A stretch of DNA of 64,000 nt from the NCBI GenBank assembly GCA_030655315.1, contig JAURVT010000045.1, positions 39,938 through 103,937 of the forward strand, written 5' to 3'. The translations under genes and the position numbers were made by a program. Shown piece by piece: positions 35,490 to 44,465 of this stretch (positions are counted from its first letter, which is position 1; each line of letters begins with the position of its first letter). The notes under the pieces are model-generated. The model saw nothing but the letters and a program-made list of their open reading frames with translations, ran no database searches and had not been told where the DNA came from. The stretch comes from Nocardioidaceae bacterium (GTDB taxonomy: Bacteria; Actinomycetota; Actinomycetes; Propionibacteriales; Nocardioidaceae).

Positions 35490-36638
35490 TCAGGTGTCGC
35501 ACCCTTGCCCGTCGCCGTCACGGTCCAGCTTGCTCGAGTAGCCCGGTTCGCCGGCCAGGATCGGAGCCTTCCCGGCCGCCCGGACCGCGTCGCAGTTGGC
35601 GTACTCGACGTCGGGGCCACCGGTCGCGGCCGGTCGTGGGCTGGCGCTCCTCGGCGGCGTGGTCACCGGGGGATCCGCGGCGCGCACGTCGTCGGGAACA
35701 GCCACGCGCCCGGCGGACGGGAGCGGCTGACCGGGGCAGGACCTCAGGACGCGGACGATGGCGTCCCGCTCCGCGGGCTTGACCCATAGGTCGTACTTCG
35801 CCTTGATGGCGACCTGGCGAGCCACGTAGGTGCAGCGGAAGCGCTTGTTCGCCGGCAGCCACGAGGCCGCGTCGGAGGCTCCCTTCTGCGCGTTGGCCGG
35901 ACCGTCGGCCGCCATCAGCACCAGGGGGTCGTTGGCGAACGTCTCCATCCGCTTCGGCCCCCAGGTCTGCGCGCCGGTCTGCCACGCGTCGGCGAGGGCG
36001 ACGACGTGGTCGATCTGCACCGCCATGGAGCTCGTCTGCCCGCGCGTGAACGCGATCCGGCTGCCGGTGTACGGGTCGTCGAAGGTGCCGGTCAGGACGA
36101 CGCAGTCGCGCGTGCCCGGCTTGTACGAGGTGACGACGAGATCGCGGGCCAGGACGTCGTTGCGCTGGTCGCACCCGTTGCGGTCGACGTCGGCCCACCT
36201 CTGGCCGAACAGGTCACGCTCGTACCCGGTCATGGGTGCGCGGCCCTTGGTGCGCAGCGTGGCGAGCGCCGTGGCTGCCCGCCCAGCCGGCGCCGCCACG
36301 GGTGCGGGGCCAGCGGCTGCGGTCGGCTCGGGTGCGGTCGCTGGCGCGGCGGCGAGCCCAGGAGCCGTCATCGCCGTCGAGGGAGGGCGTGCGGACGTCG
36401 GTCGAGCGGTGGACTCGGCGTCCGTCGGGTCCAGCCCACCGACGACGACGCCGACCGTCACGAGCCCGGCGGCGGCGATCGCGGCGGCCCCCCACCGTCG
36501 AGGGGAGCGAGCCGCTTCGCGCCGAGCTGGCCTCGTCGCAGGAGCGCGATGCTCGGTCCACGCGGTCCCGTCCCACCACCGGAGCTGGCCGGGACGGTCG
36601 GGGTCCGGGTGCCACGACGGTGGCGGCAGGTCAGGCAC
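35490..36638 (-). CDS. DUF2510 - transmembrane - HNH nuclease - excalibur protein
   Basis: 382 aa from GTG 36638. Order: DUF2510 motif (SWHPDPDRPGQLRWWDGTAW, 8-27), one transmembrane helix (AAAIAAAGLVTVGVVVGG), a ~60-residue Ala/Pro/Thr linker, an HNH domain of the GmrSD C-terminal/DUF1524 kind (DVDRNGCDQRNDVL, VQIDHVVALADAW, NDPLVLMAADGPANAQK) and a C-terminal excalibur domain (YANCDAVRAAG...LDRDGDGQGCD) that binds calcium. The topology puts the nuclease outside the membrane. It could degrade extracellular or incoming DNA. Confidence 0.85.
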   Translation of the reverse strand: MPDLPPPSWHPDPDRPGQLRWWDGTAWTEHRAPATRPARREAARSPRRWGAAAIAAAGLVTVGVVVGGLDPTDAESTARPTSARPPSTAMTAPGLAAAPATAPEPTAAAGPAPVAAPAGRAATALATLRTKGRAPMTGYERDLFGQRWADVDRNGCDQRNDVLARDLVVTSYKPGTRDCVVLTGTFDDPYTGSRIAFTRGQTSSMAVQIDHVVALADAWQTGAQTWGPKRMETFANDPLVLMAADGPANAQKGASDAASWLPANKRFRCTYVARQVAIKAKYDLWVKPAERDAIVRVLRSCPGQPLPSAGRVAVPDDVRAADPPVTTPPRSASPRPAATGGPDVEYANCDAVRAAGKAPILAGEPGYSSKLDRDGDGQGCDT

Positions 36639-36671
36639 GGGCTTCTGGAGGATGAGGTGCGATCCGACGAC

Positions 36672-36950
36672 TCATCGCTTCTCGCAGGCGATCCCGTCCT
36701 TGTCGCGGTCGCTCTTGGTGTTCGCCTTGTAGAGGGCGTTGTTGCGCTTGAACGTGGTGACGGGCGTCCCGCTGGTCTTGTCGCGCGCGTTCGTCTTGCC
36801 GACACCGTGCTTGTGGACCTGGTTCATGGCCGTGCAGTTCTTAAATGTGCGGGCCTTCGGCGCCGCGTCGGCTGAGTGCGTCGCCGTGACGGGCAGGACG
36901 AGTGCGGACGCGACGATGGCTGCGGCGATGCCGCGACGGATGGTGCTCAT
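36672..36950 (-). CDS. Secreted excalibur-domain protein
   Basis: 92 aa. Signal peptide (RRGIAAAIVASALVLPVTATHSADA) followed by a single excalibur calcium-binding domain: FKNCTAMNQVHKHGVG and the DxDxDG loop SDRDKDGIACEKR, with two cysteines. GGGGGAG stands just before ATG 36950. It lies 33 bp upstream of the HNH-excalibur gene, likely in one transcript. Confidence 0.85.
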   Translation of the reverse strand: MSTIRRGIAAAIVASALVLPVTATHSADAAPKARTFKNCTAMNQVHKHGVGKTNARDKTSGTPVTTFKRNNALYKANTKSDRDKDGIACEKR

Positions 36951-37061
36951 GGATCTCCCCCGAGATGGATGGTGACGAGGTCGAACCGTCGCACCTGCCA
37001 TCCGCGACGCGCAGCCGAACGCGACAAACTTGCTCCTGCTTTCAGCTCGGTGATCAGGGTG

Positions 37062-37268
37062 CTAGATCGTCTCGACCGCGTCCCACTCGTCCTGGACCCG
37101 TCGCGACACCGCCACCGGCCGCACGTGCACCGTCAGCAACGCGTCGCGCCACTCCAGGAACGCGTCGCGACCGTCCACCGGCAGCTCAGACGGGTCGTGC
37201 ATCCGTGGCCCGCTGTCGTCGCACTCCCCGCACGTCGCACGCACCCACATGGGCTCGCTCTCGCTCAT
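37062..37268 (-). CDS. Small hypothetical protein
   Basis: 68 aa from ATG 37268 (MSESEPMWVRATCGECDDSG). One CxxC pair and a charged, soluble remainder. No ribosome site is obvious, and a longer frame in phase begins at 37382. It overlaps nothing else and sits in the segment between the excalibur and helicase genes. Role unknown. Confidence 0.5.
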   Translation of the reverse strand: MSESEPMWVRATCGECDDSGPRMHDPSELPVDGRDAFLEWRDALLTVHVRPVAVSRRVQDEWDAVETI

Positions 37269-37340
37269 GGACCCATCCAACCGGATGAGACGGTCGCGGG
37301 CTGCACGCCTTGCGGAAAGCACCACAAGCCGGGACGCCGC

Positions 37341-40300
37341 ATGACAAGCTGCGCCCACGCCAACCCGGGGGTGACGGTGCACGAAGGTCTACATGAGTCG
37401 CTGGTGACGCGAGCGATCGACCAGGCGGTCGCAGGCGAGGAGCACCTTCTCGCCGAGCTTGCATCGGTGGACGACGCGGATCAGACCCACGTCCTCACCC
37501 GTCACCTGTCCGCGGCCATCGGCCGACGTCTGGGTGCGATCCGAGACCCCGGCAAGCGCCTCGACGTCGCGAACGCGATTCTGCGCCACCTGGAGGATCC
37601 CGGGCAGGTGGTCGTCGATCCGGTGCGGGAACTGCACTCGCTCAAGCCGCCCGCTGGTCCGGGAGTGTTGAGCCGGTACGGCCGGCGCCCGAGGACGCCG
37701 CTGAACGACGCGGCCTTGCTGACGAATGCCCACGGCGAGCCCTCTCTGGCCAGCGAGCTGCGAGCCGAGCTGGACTCCGCCGACTCCGTCGACCTGTTGT
37801 GTGCCTTCGTGATGTGGCGCGGCGTCCGACTGCTCGAGCGGGAGCTCGTGGCGATGAGGGAAGCCGGCGTCCCCCTCAGAGTCGTGACCACCACGTACAT
37901 CGGGGGCACCGAACGCGAAGCGCTCGACCGGCTGATCCGCGATTACGGCGCCGAGGTCAGGGTCCAGTACGACGCCGCCCGCACCCGCCTCCACGCGAAG
38001 GCCTGGCTCTTTCATCGCCACACCGGGTTCGACACGGCCTATGTGGGCTCGTCGAATCTGTCGACCAGCGCTCTGCTAGAAGGGGTCGAGTGGAATGTGC
38101 GCCTCTCGACGGCTGCGACACCGTCGCTGCTCCACAAGTTCCGGGCCACCTTCGACACGTACTGGAACAGCAGCGAATTCGAACCGTACGACCCCGATCA
38201 CGACCGTGATCGCCTGGACGACGCGCTCAATGCGGCGGCCGGACGTCGCCAGTCCGGCCGCGTCACGATCTCCATCTCTGGTCTGGAGGTGCGGGCCTTT
38301 CCGTACCAGCAGGAGATGCTCGACGCCCTCGACGTCGAGCGAACGGTCCACGACAGGCACCGCAACCTCCTCGTCGCGGCCACCGGCACGGGCAAGACGG
38401 TCATCGCCGCGCTCGACTACCGGCGCTTCTGCGAGCGGGCCGGCGGCGACCAGCCGTCCCTGCTGTTCGTGGCCCACCGCAAGGAGATTCTCGAGCAGTC
38501 CATGCGCACCTACCGCGAGGTGCTGGCCGACGCGGGCTTTGGCGAGCTCTATGTGGGCGGTGCCCGTCCGGAACGATGGAAGCACGTGTTCGCCAGCGTG
38601 CAGTCGCTGAATGCCTACGGTGTCGAGAACATTCCACCCGACGCCTACGAAATCGTCGTCATCGACGAGTTCCATCACGCCGAGGCCAAGACTTACCGGC
38701 GCCTGATCGACCACTTCACCCCCGTCGAGCTCCTGGGGCTGACGGCCACCCCTGAGCGCGCCGATGGCACTGACGTGCGCGGCTTCTTCGACGGACGGAC
38801 GGCCGCCGAGCTCCGACTCTGGGACGCGCTCGGCGCTGACCTGCTGTGCCCGTTCCACTACTTCGCAGTCGCCGACGGCACCGATCTACGCGCCATCAAG
38901 TGGACGCGTGGCAGGTATGACGAGGATCAGTTGTCGAAGGTGTTCACCGGCAATGACGTGCGTGCGCAGATCGTCCTGACCCAGCTGCGCGACAAGGTGG
39001 CGGACGTCGGAGCCATGCGCGGGCTCGGCTTCTGCGTCAGCGTCGCCCACGCGGAGTACATGGCACGGGTGTTCGTCGAAGCCGGCATCCCCGCGCGCGC
39101 CGTCAGTGGCACGACGCCCCAGCAGGAGCGGGCGGATGCGCTTAGCGACCTCCGGGCCCGCCGCGTCAACATCCTGTTCGCCGCCGACCTGTTCAACGAG
39201 GGCCTAGACATCCCCGACGTCGACACCGTCCTGTTCCTGCGCCCGACCGAGAGCGCCACGGTCTTCCTCCAACAGTTGGGCCGCGGACTGCGTCGCACGC
39301 CGCACAAGGCCGTCCTGACCGTCCTCGACTTCATCGGGTACCAGCACAAGTCGTTCCAGTTCGCCACGCGCTACCGCGCCCTGACGGGCGGCTCGCGCCG
39401 CGAGATCGAGAGGCAGGTGGAGAAGGGGTTTCCGTTCCTGCCGTCTGGGTGTCAGATCGTGCTCGACAAGCAGTCGCAGACCCTGGTGCTGGAGAACATC
39501 CGCTCCCAGATCGCCAACCGCTGGCAGCAGATCGTCGCAGAGCTGCGCACGCGCGGCGATCAGGACCTTTCGACCTTCCTCGATGAGTCTGGCCTCGAGC
39601 TCAGCGACATCCTCCGCCGCGGCAGCCACTCCTGGACAAAGCTCCGCCGCGATGCGAGCCTCCCGACCGAGCCGGGGTCGGTGCTGGAGGAGAAGCTGCT
39701 GAAGCGAGTCCGCGCCTTTGCCCACGTGGACGATCCGGTACGCGCCCAGATGTACCCCGCCATCCTGGCCGAGGACGCGCCCGCCTACGACGCGCTGTCG
39801 CCCGCTGAGCAGCGTGTCGCGCGAATGCTCTTCTATTCGCTCTGGTCTGATGGCGGCGGTCACCAGTCCATCGAGGCCGGCCTCGAGACGCTGCGCTCCG
39901 AGGTCGCCACGCGTGCAGAGCTGTCGACAGTCGTCGACCTGTCCTTCGAGGCAGCTCGACGGATGACCGTCGCACTGGGCGGTGACCTGGCAGACATCCC
40001 GCTGCTGGTTCACGCGCGCTATCAGCGCGAGGAGATCCTGGCTGCGCTCGACTTCCCGCGGAACCCCAACAGCTTCCGCGAAGGCGTCTGGTACTCCGCG
40101 GAGCGCAACGTCGACGCCTTATTCGTCACCTTGAAGAAGTCCGAGGCCGATTACTCGCCCACCACGATGTACGCCGACTATCCGATCAGCCCGACGTTGT
40201 TCCACTGGGAGTCGCAGTCGACGACGTCCGTCGCGTCGAAGACGGGCCAGCGTTACGTCACCGGCGCCAGCGCCGTCCTGCTGTTCGTGCGCCACGAGGC

Positions 40301-40451
40301 CAAGGACGAGTTCGGCACCTCGCCCTACCTCTTCCTCGGCCCCGCGCACTACGTGAGCCACGAAGGCGACCGTCCTATTGCCTTTACCTGGCGGCTCGAG
40401 TCAGCCATGCCGTCGGACTTCTACAACCTCACGGCGGCAGCGGCTCAGTGA
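37341..40451 (+). CDS. PLD nuclease - superfamily 2 helicase - DUF3427 protein
   Basis: 1036 aa from ATG 37341 (GTG 37371 also possible). A PLD-like domain comes first: HAKAWLF (His218, Lys220) then YVGSSNLSTSAL. The helicase has Walker A ATGTGKT (347-353), a DEFH box in IDEFHHAEA (about 442-445), LLGLTATPER and QQLGRGLRR (about 640). The remaining ~380 residues are a DUF3427 region (FPRNPNSFREGVWY, PTTMYADYPIS, LLFVRHEAKDE). This architecture recurs in bacterial accessory and defence regions, usually alone; activity is not established. The frame is less GC-rich than its neighbours and ends about 90 bp from a tRNA-Val 3' end. Confidence 0.88.
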   Translation: MTSCAHANPGVTVHEGLHESLVTRAIDQAVAGEEHLLAELASVDDADQTHVLTRHLSAAIGRRLGAIRDPGKRLDVANAILRHLEDPGQVVVDPVRELHSLKPPAGPGVLSRYGRRPRTPLNDAALLTNAHGEPSLASELRAELDSADSVDLLCAFVMWRGVRLLERELVAMREAGVPLRVVTTTYIGGTEREALDRLIRDYGAEVRVQYDAARTRLHAKAWLFHRHTGFDTAYVGSSNLSTSALLEGVEWNVRLSTAATPSLLHKFRATFDTYWNSSEFEPYDPDHDRDRLDDALNAAAGRRQSGRVTISISGLEVRAFPYQQEMLDALDVERTVHDRHRNLLVAATGTGKTVIAALDYRRFCERAGGDQPSLLFVAHRKEILEQSMRTYREVLADAGFGELYVGGARPERWKHVFASVQSLNAYGVENIPPDAYEIVVIDEFHHAEAKTYRRLIDHFTPVELLGLTATPERADGTDVRGFFDGRTAAELRLWDALGADLLCPFHYFAVADGTDLRAIKWTRGRYDEDQLSKVFTGNDVRAQIVLTQLRDKVADVGAMRGLGFCVSVAHAEYMARVFVEAGIPARAVSGTTPQQERADALSDLRARRVNILFAADLFNEGLDIPDVDTVLFLRPTESATVFLQQLGRGLRRTPHKAVLTVLDFIGYQHKSFQFATRYRALTGGSRREIERQVEKGFPFLPSGCQIVLDKQSQTLVLENIRSQIANRWQQIVAELRTRGDQDLSTFLDESGLELSDILRRGSHSWTKLRRDASLPTEPGSVLEEKLLKRVRAFAHVDDPVRAQMYPAILAEDAPAYDALSPAEQRVARMLFYSLWSDGGGHQSIEAGLETLRSEVATRAELSTVVDLSFEAARRMTVALGGDLADIPLLVHARYQREEILAALDFPRNPNSFREGVWYSAERNVDALFVTLKKSEADYSPTTMYADYPISPTLFHWESQSTTSVASKTGQRYVTGASAVLLFVRHEAKDEFGTSPYLFLGPAHYVSHEGDRPIAFTWRLESAMPSDFYNLTAAAAQ

Positions 40452-40504
40452 CCGTCAGGCGACGGCGGCGGATCCGGGACACGGCGCGCGTGGGCGCAGA
40501 AGAA

Positions 40505-40533
40505 AAGCCGGCCGGCTGACGCGGAACCGGCTT
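40505..40533 (-). terminator. Intrinsic terminator of the Gly-Cys-Val tRNA cluster
   Basis: On the minus strand AAGCCGG (40533-40527) pairs with CCGGCTT (40511-40505), followed by TTCTTCT. It lies just beyond the tRNA-Val 3' end. Confidence 0.7.
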
Positions 40534-40542
40534 CGATAGCTG

Positions 40543-40617
40543 TGGTGGGCGATACTGGGATTGAACCAGTGACCTCTTCCGTGTCAGGGAAGCGCGCTAC
40601 CGCTGCGCCAATCGCCC
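40543..40617 (-). tRNA. tRNA-Val (GAC)
   Basis: 75 nt including an encoded CCA. Acceptor GGGCGAT/ATCGCCC, anticodon stem CTTCC/GGAAG with loop CTGACAC, T arm GGTTCAATCC. Third gene of the Gly-Cys-Val cluster. Confidence 0.95.
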
Positions 40618-40648
40618 GTTGCACGAGACCTGTGTGGACTCGCAACCG

Positions 40649-40719
40649 AGGTGGAGACGGGATTTGAACCCGTGTAGACGGATTTGCAGTCCGTTGCCTC
40701 GCCTCTCGGCCACTCCACC
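40649..40719 (-). tRNA. tRNA-Cys (GCA)
   Basis: 71 nt, CCA not encoded. Acceptor GGTGGAG/CTCCACC, anticodon stem ACGGA/TCCGT with GCA, T arm GGTTCAAATCC. Confidence 0.95.
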
Positions 40720-40761
40720 AGGCATCTCTCGATGCACGAGATGGGTCGGTGACCCACTCCG

Positions 40762-40833
40762 AGCGGACGACGGGATTCGAACCCGCGACCCTCACCTTGG
40801 CAAGGTGATGCTCTACCACTGAGCCACGTCCGC
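40762..40833 (-). tRNA. tRNA-Gly (GCC)
   Basis: 72 nt, CCA not encoded. Acceptor GCGGACG/CGTCCGC, anticodon stem TCACC/GGTGA with GCC, T arm GGTTCGAATCC. First of the three-tRNA transcript; its promoter lies in the ~90 bp before the divergent lyase gene. Confidence 0.95.
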
Positions 40834-40919
40834 ACTCGTTGTCGCGGCCTGTATTAGCGCCGGTCGAACGAAACGAAACACTAGCCGATGATGTTTCGGG
40901 GGACCAAACCCGGGGGGTC

Positions 40920-40925
40920 TACCGT
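40920..40925 (+). promoter_or_regulatory. -10 box for leaderless lyase mRNA
   Basis: TACCGT stands 7 nt before ATG 40933, the spacing expected when transcription starts at the ATG. Confidence 0.5.
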
Positions 40926-40932
40926 GTGTCTC

Positions 40933-41763
40933 ATGCGTGCCTGGATCAACGGTCAGCTGCTCGACAGCCCTGCAACGCCAGCGGTCAGCGTCCTCGACCA
41001 CGGGATGGTGGTGGGGGACGGGGTGTTCGAGACGGCCAAGGTCGTGGACGGGCAGCCGTTCGCGATGACGAGGCACCTGGAGCGGCTGAGTCGGTCCGCC
41101 CAGGGGCTCGGGATCGGCGCACCTGACCTCGACGCGATCCGCTCCGGCATCGAGGCGACGATGGAGGGTCAGGAGCTGCCGTTCGGGCGCATCCGCATCA
41201 CCGTCACGTCTGGACCAGGTCCGCTGGGGTCGCCGCGGGGCGACCACGGCGACACCACCGTCGTCCTCACCGAGCCGTGCGACCGGCCGCCGCGCGAGAC
41301 GTCGATCGTCACGGTGCCGTGGCCGCGCAACGAACGCGGTGCGCTCGCGGGGCTCAAGACCACGTCGTACGCGGAGAACGCGCTGATGGTCGAGCACGCG
41401 CACGCCCGCGGCGCGTCCGAGGCGGTCATGCCCAACACGGTCGGCGACCTCTGCGAGGGCACCGGCTCCAACATCTTCTACGTGACCGACGGGCAGCTCG
41501 TCACGCCGACGCTCGCGTCAGGCTGCCTGGCCGGCATCACCCGCGCGCTCGTCCTCGAGTGGTGCGCGGGCAGCCTCGACGTCGTCGAGCGGGACGCACC
41601 GATCGAGGTGCTGCAGACCGCTGACGAGATCTTCATGGCCGGCACCACGCGCGACGTCCAGGCCGTGACCAAGGTGGACGACCGCGAGCTGCCCGCCGGG
41701 ACCGTCACGGCCGAGGCAGCACGGCTGTGGGCCGAGAACGAGGCGAAGGACGTCGACCCGTGA
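40933..41763 (+). CDS. Class IV PLP enzyme (aminodeoxychorismate lyase-like)
   Basis: 276 aa. PLP-binding lysine in AGLKTTSYAENALM; MVVGDGVFETAKVVDG, RHLERLSRSAQ, EGTGSNIFYV and EIFMAGTTRDVQAV are class IV aminotransferase/lyase marks. The branch includes aminodeoxychorismate lyase (PabC), D-amino acid and branched-chain aminotransferases. Size and the AENALM motif favour the PabC-like group, but no pabA/B neighbour supports folate synthesis, so no symbol is given. Confidence 0.85.
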   Translation: MRAWINGQLLDSPATPAVSVLDHGMVVGDGVFETAKVVDGQPFAMTRHLERLSRSAQGLGIGAPDLDAIRSGIEATMEGQELPFGRIRITVTSGPGPLGSPRGDHGDTTVVLTEPCDRPPRETSIVTVPWPRNERGALAGLKTTSYAENALMVEHAHARGASEAVMPNTVGDLCEGTGSNIFYVTDGQLVTPTLASGCLAGITRALVLEWCAGSLDVVERDAPIEVLQTADEIFMAGTTRDVQAVTKVDDRELPAGTVTAEAARLWAENEAKDVDP

Positions 41764-41807
41764 CCCTTGCCGGCGCTACCGCTTTCGGCTCCGACGTACG
41801 GGTGCGC

Positions 41808-41813
41808 TAGAGT
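41808..41813 (+). promoter_or_regulatory. -10 box of tRNA-Val (CAC)
   Basis: TAGAGT ends 15 nt before the tRNA 5' end; TCGGCT about 17 nt upstream is a weak -35. Confidence 0.5.
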
Positions 41814-41828
41814 TCACAGGCACCACGC

Positions 41829-41900
41829 GGGCGATTGGCGCAGTGGTAGCGCGCTTCGTTCACACCGAAGAGGTCACTGGTTCGAGCCCAGTATCGCCCA
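41829..41900 (+). tRNA. tRNA-Val (CAC)
   Basis: 72 nt, CCA not encoded (CCG follows). Acceptor GGGCGAT/ATCGCCC as in the other valine tRNA, anticodon stem CTTCG/CGAAG with loop TTCACAC, T arm GGTTCGAGCCC. Confidence 0.95.
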
Positions 41901-41906
41901 CCGCAC

Positions 41907-41950
41907 AGCACGGCCCCCGACCGGCGACACCGCCGATCGAGGGCCGTGCT
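41907..41950 (+). terminator. Hairpin terminator after tRNA-Val (CAC)
   Basis: AGCACGGCCC (41907-41916) pairs perfectly with GGGCCGTGCT (41941-41950), followed by GCGTTC; an inner CGGCG/CGCCG stem lies in the loop. Confidence 0.65.
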
Positions 41951-42100
41951 GCGTTCAGACCCGACCTGCAGCGTGATGCCGGGCCGAACCTCCAGATGTG
42001 CTCAAGGCCCACCGTTCCATCCATGCGTCTCATCAATTCGGCGTAGGTTCAGGCGGAGTCGTCTCTCGGTGGCTCAGACCCTGCCTGCGAGGAGCGTGAC

Positions 42101-44395
42101 GTGGCCGCATCGGTGGCGGCGCTCTCGGTGCCGCGACGACGCGGGGCGCACGCGCCCGGCCCGCGCGGGGCGGTGTCGTCCTGGGTCGTCCTGGGCGCGG
42201 CGGTCGCGTGCGCGCTCCTGGTCGTGGTGCTGCCGCCCAGATGGGCTCCGGCCCTCTACGTGCTGGGCGGCCTGGTGTCCCTCACGGGCACGGTGCGCGG
42301 GCTGGTGCTCGGCAGCTCCATCACCCGTCCCTACCTCGCGGTGTTCGCGGCGGCCGGGGCGTCGTTCCTGGTCGGCATCGTGGTGCGGCCCAGCGACGCC
42401 CTGAGCAGCGGCCAGGCCACGGGCATCGCCGACGTCTTCACCTTCGCCGGCTACGTGGGGCTGCTCGTCTTCCTCACCCGCATGCTGCGCAGCTCGTCGT
42501 CGGCGCCGGCGGCCGTCGTGCTCGACGTGGTGGCGGTGACCTGCGGCGCCAGCCTGCTCGCTTGGGTGCTGCTCGTCCACCCGGTGCTCGAGCGCACGGG
42601 ACGGACCGCCGTCGAGGACGTCCGCTCCGCCGCCTACGTGGCTGCGGACGTCCTGATCCTCGCCGTCGTGGTCCAGATGGCGTTCCGGCGGACGGCCCTG
42701 GTGCCGGCCTCGCTGCTGAGCGGCGGCGGGATGCTGGCGCTGCTCGGCGGCGACCTCACCTACGCCGCCTACGACGCGGGCTGGTCGATCGCCGTGCCCG
42801 AGCGGTACTGGCCGCTGGCTTACCTCCTGGGGTTCGGTCTCTTCGGTGCGATGGCCCTGCACCCGTCGCTGGGACGTTTCGTCTCGTCAGACCGCAGCGT
42901 CTCCTGGTCATCGGAGCGCGCGCGGTTCGGCATGCTCCTCGTCGCCCTGGCGGTGCCGGTGCTGCTCCCGCTCGTGCACGCGCCGGAGGACGAGACCGAC
43001 CAGCTCTTCCGGGTGGTGTCCTCGGGCCTGGTGGTGGCCACGGTCTTCATCCGCCTCGTGATGACGGCCGGCCAGCTGTCGGAGGCGGCCAGGCGCCTCG
43101 GCGTCGCCGAGCAGGTCTCGCGCACGCGTGCCGAGCGCGACTCGCTGACGGGCCTGCTCAACCGCCGGACGGTGCTGCAGTGCATCGACGAGCAGCTCGG
43201 GGGTGACCGCGCGCAGCAGCACGTGCTCTACGTCGACCTCGACGGCTTCAAGCCCATCAACGACACCTGGGGCCACGCGCACGGCGACGCGGTCCTGGTG
43301 ACGGTGGCGGCGCGCTTCGAGTCGGCGCTCCTGGACGGGGAGGTGCTGGGCCGCGTCGGCGGGGACGAGTTCGTGGTGCTGACCGACCGCGATCCGCACG
43401 CGGCGGCCGGACGGCTCAGGTCCGCGCTCGTGGAGCCCTTCATGCTCGACCGGGTGTCGCCGCGCACGTTGACGGCGTCGATCGGCCTGGCCCGTGCCGA
43501 CGGCGACGAGGACGCCGAGGCGCTCGTCCAGCGCGCGGACATGGCGATGTACTCGGTCAAGAACGCGCACCGTGACGGGGTGGCGACGTTCACCGTGCAG
43601 ATGCACGAGGCGATCGCCGACCGGCAGCGGATGATCGAGGAGCTCCGCGGCGCCCTCGGGACCGACCAGCTCTTCCTGCTCTTCCAGCCCATCGTGGACG
43701 CGGCGTCGCGGTCCGTCCGCGGCTACGAGGCACTGCTGCGCTGGCGGTCGCCGGTGCTGGGCGCCGTGCCGCCGGACCAGGTGGTCGCCGCGGCGGAGTC
43801 CTCGAACCTGATGGGCAGCCTCGGCGCCTGGATACTCGAGCGGTCGCTCGACGAGCTGGCCGCCCACGTGCAGGACGAACCGTCCGACCCGCCGTTCATG
43901 TCGATCAACGTCTCGGCCCGCCAGCTCGAGGACGACTCGATCGTCGCGCTGGTCCGGCGCCTGGTGGCCGAGCGTGACCTCGACCCCGGCCTGGTCTGGC
44001 TCGAGCTGTCCGAGACTGCCTCGCTGGCGGGCTCCTCGCAGGCCGTCGCCGTCGCCCACGAGCTCCGCACCGCGGGGCTGCGCATCGCGCTCGACGACTT
44101 CGGCACCGGGTACGCGGCGCTGACCCACCTGCGACGGCTGCGACCCGACGTCGTCAAGATCGACCGCAGCTTCGTCTCGGGGGACGGCGAGGGCCTGACC
44201 GACGAGGCGGTCACGACGGCCGTCATCGCGATGAGCCACGCGATCGGAGCAACCGTGGTGGGGGAGGGCGTCGAGACCCGGGAGCAGGCCGACCTCCTCG
44301 GGCTCCTCGGCTGCGACCTCGTGCAGGGCTACCTGGTGGGCCGGCCGGCCGCCGGGCTGACGACGCCCGTCGCGGCGGCGGAGGCCGTCGCGTAG
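42101..44395 (+). CDS. Membrane diguanylate cyclase/phosphodiesterase (GGDEF-EAL)
   Basis: 764 aa from GTG 42101 (GAGGAG upstream). About eight to ten N-terminal membrane helices (to residue ~335) form a MASE-like sensor. GGDEF is intact (GRVGGDEFVVL, 420-424). The EAL domain is also complete: YEALLRW (543-545), the Asn of SINVSARQ, the Glu of LELSETA, ALDDFGTGY, VKIDRSF and GEGVETREQ. Both c-di-GMP synthesis and breakdown are therefore possible. The signal sensed is unknown. Confidence 0.93.
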   Translation: MAASVAALSVPRRRGAHAPGPRGAVSSWVVLGAAVACALLVVVLPPRWAPALYVLGGLVSLTGTVRGLVLGSSITRPYLAVFAAAGASFLVGIVVRPSDALSSGQATGIADVFTFAGYVGLLVFLTRMLRSSSSAPAAVVLDVVAVTCGASLLAWVLLVHPVLERTGRTAVEDVRSAAYVAADVLILAVVVQMAFRRTALVPASLLSGGGMLALLGGDLTYAAYDAGWSIAVPERYWPLAYLLGFGLFGAMALHPSLGRFVSSDRSVSWSSERARFGMLLVALAVPVLLPLVHAPEDETDQLFRVVSSGLVVATVFIRLVMTAGQLSEAARRLGVAEQVSRTRAERDSLTGLLNRRTVLQCIDEQLGGDRAQQHVLYVDLDGFKPINDTWGHAHGDAVLVTVAARFESALLDGEVLGRVGGDEFVVLTDRDPHAAAGRLRSALVEPFMLDRVSPRTLTASIGLARADGDEDAEALVQRADMAMYSVKNAHRDGVATFTVQMHEAIADRQRMIEELRGALGTDQLFLLFQPIVDAASRSVRGYEALLRWRSPVLGAVPPDQVVAAAESSNLMGSLGAWILERSLDELAAHVQDEPSDPPFMSINVSARQLEDDSIVALVRRLVAERDLDPGLVWLELSETASLAGSSQAVAVAHELRTAGLRIALDDFGTGYAALTHLRRLRPDVVKIDRSFVSGDGEGLTDEAVTTAVIAMSHAIGATVVGEGVETREQADLLGLLGCDLVQGYLVGRPAAGLTTPVAAAEAVA

Positions 44396-44452
44396 GAGGC
44401 CACGCTCCGACGTCGCCGGTAGCCCGTCCGCCGTCGCTCGGTGGCGCGACCC

Positions 44453-44458
44453 TACGAT
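44453..44458 (+). promoter_or_regulatory. -10 box for leaderless nitroreductase mRNA
   Basis: TACGAT lies 7 nt before ATG 44466. Confidence 0.5.
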
Positions 44459-44465
44459 CCGAGCC

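Noticed and set aside
36876..37340. Longer helicase beginning at 36876
   Set aside because: It would run over the excalibur and CxxC genes on the other strand, and the extra residues are Arg/His-rich without family support.
37341..40617. tRNA-Val(GAC) as att site of a bounded genomic island
   Set aside because: No second copy of the tRNA 3' end was seen upstream of 37 kb in this window, and no integrase gene is present; integration here remains only a suspicion.
42101..44395. Degenerate (sensor-only) EAL domain in the membrane GGDEF-EAL protein
   Set aside because: All EAL metal and catalytic residues checked by eye are present, so activity is expected.
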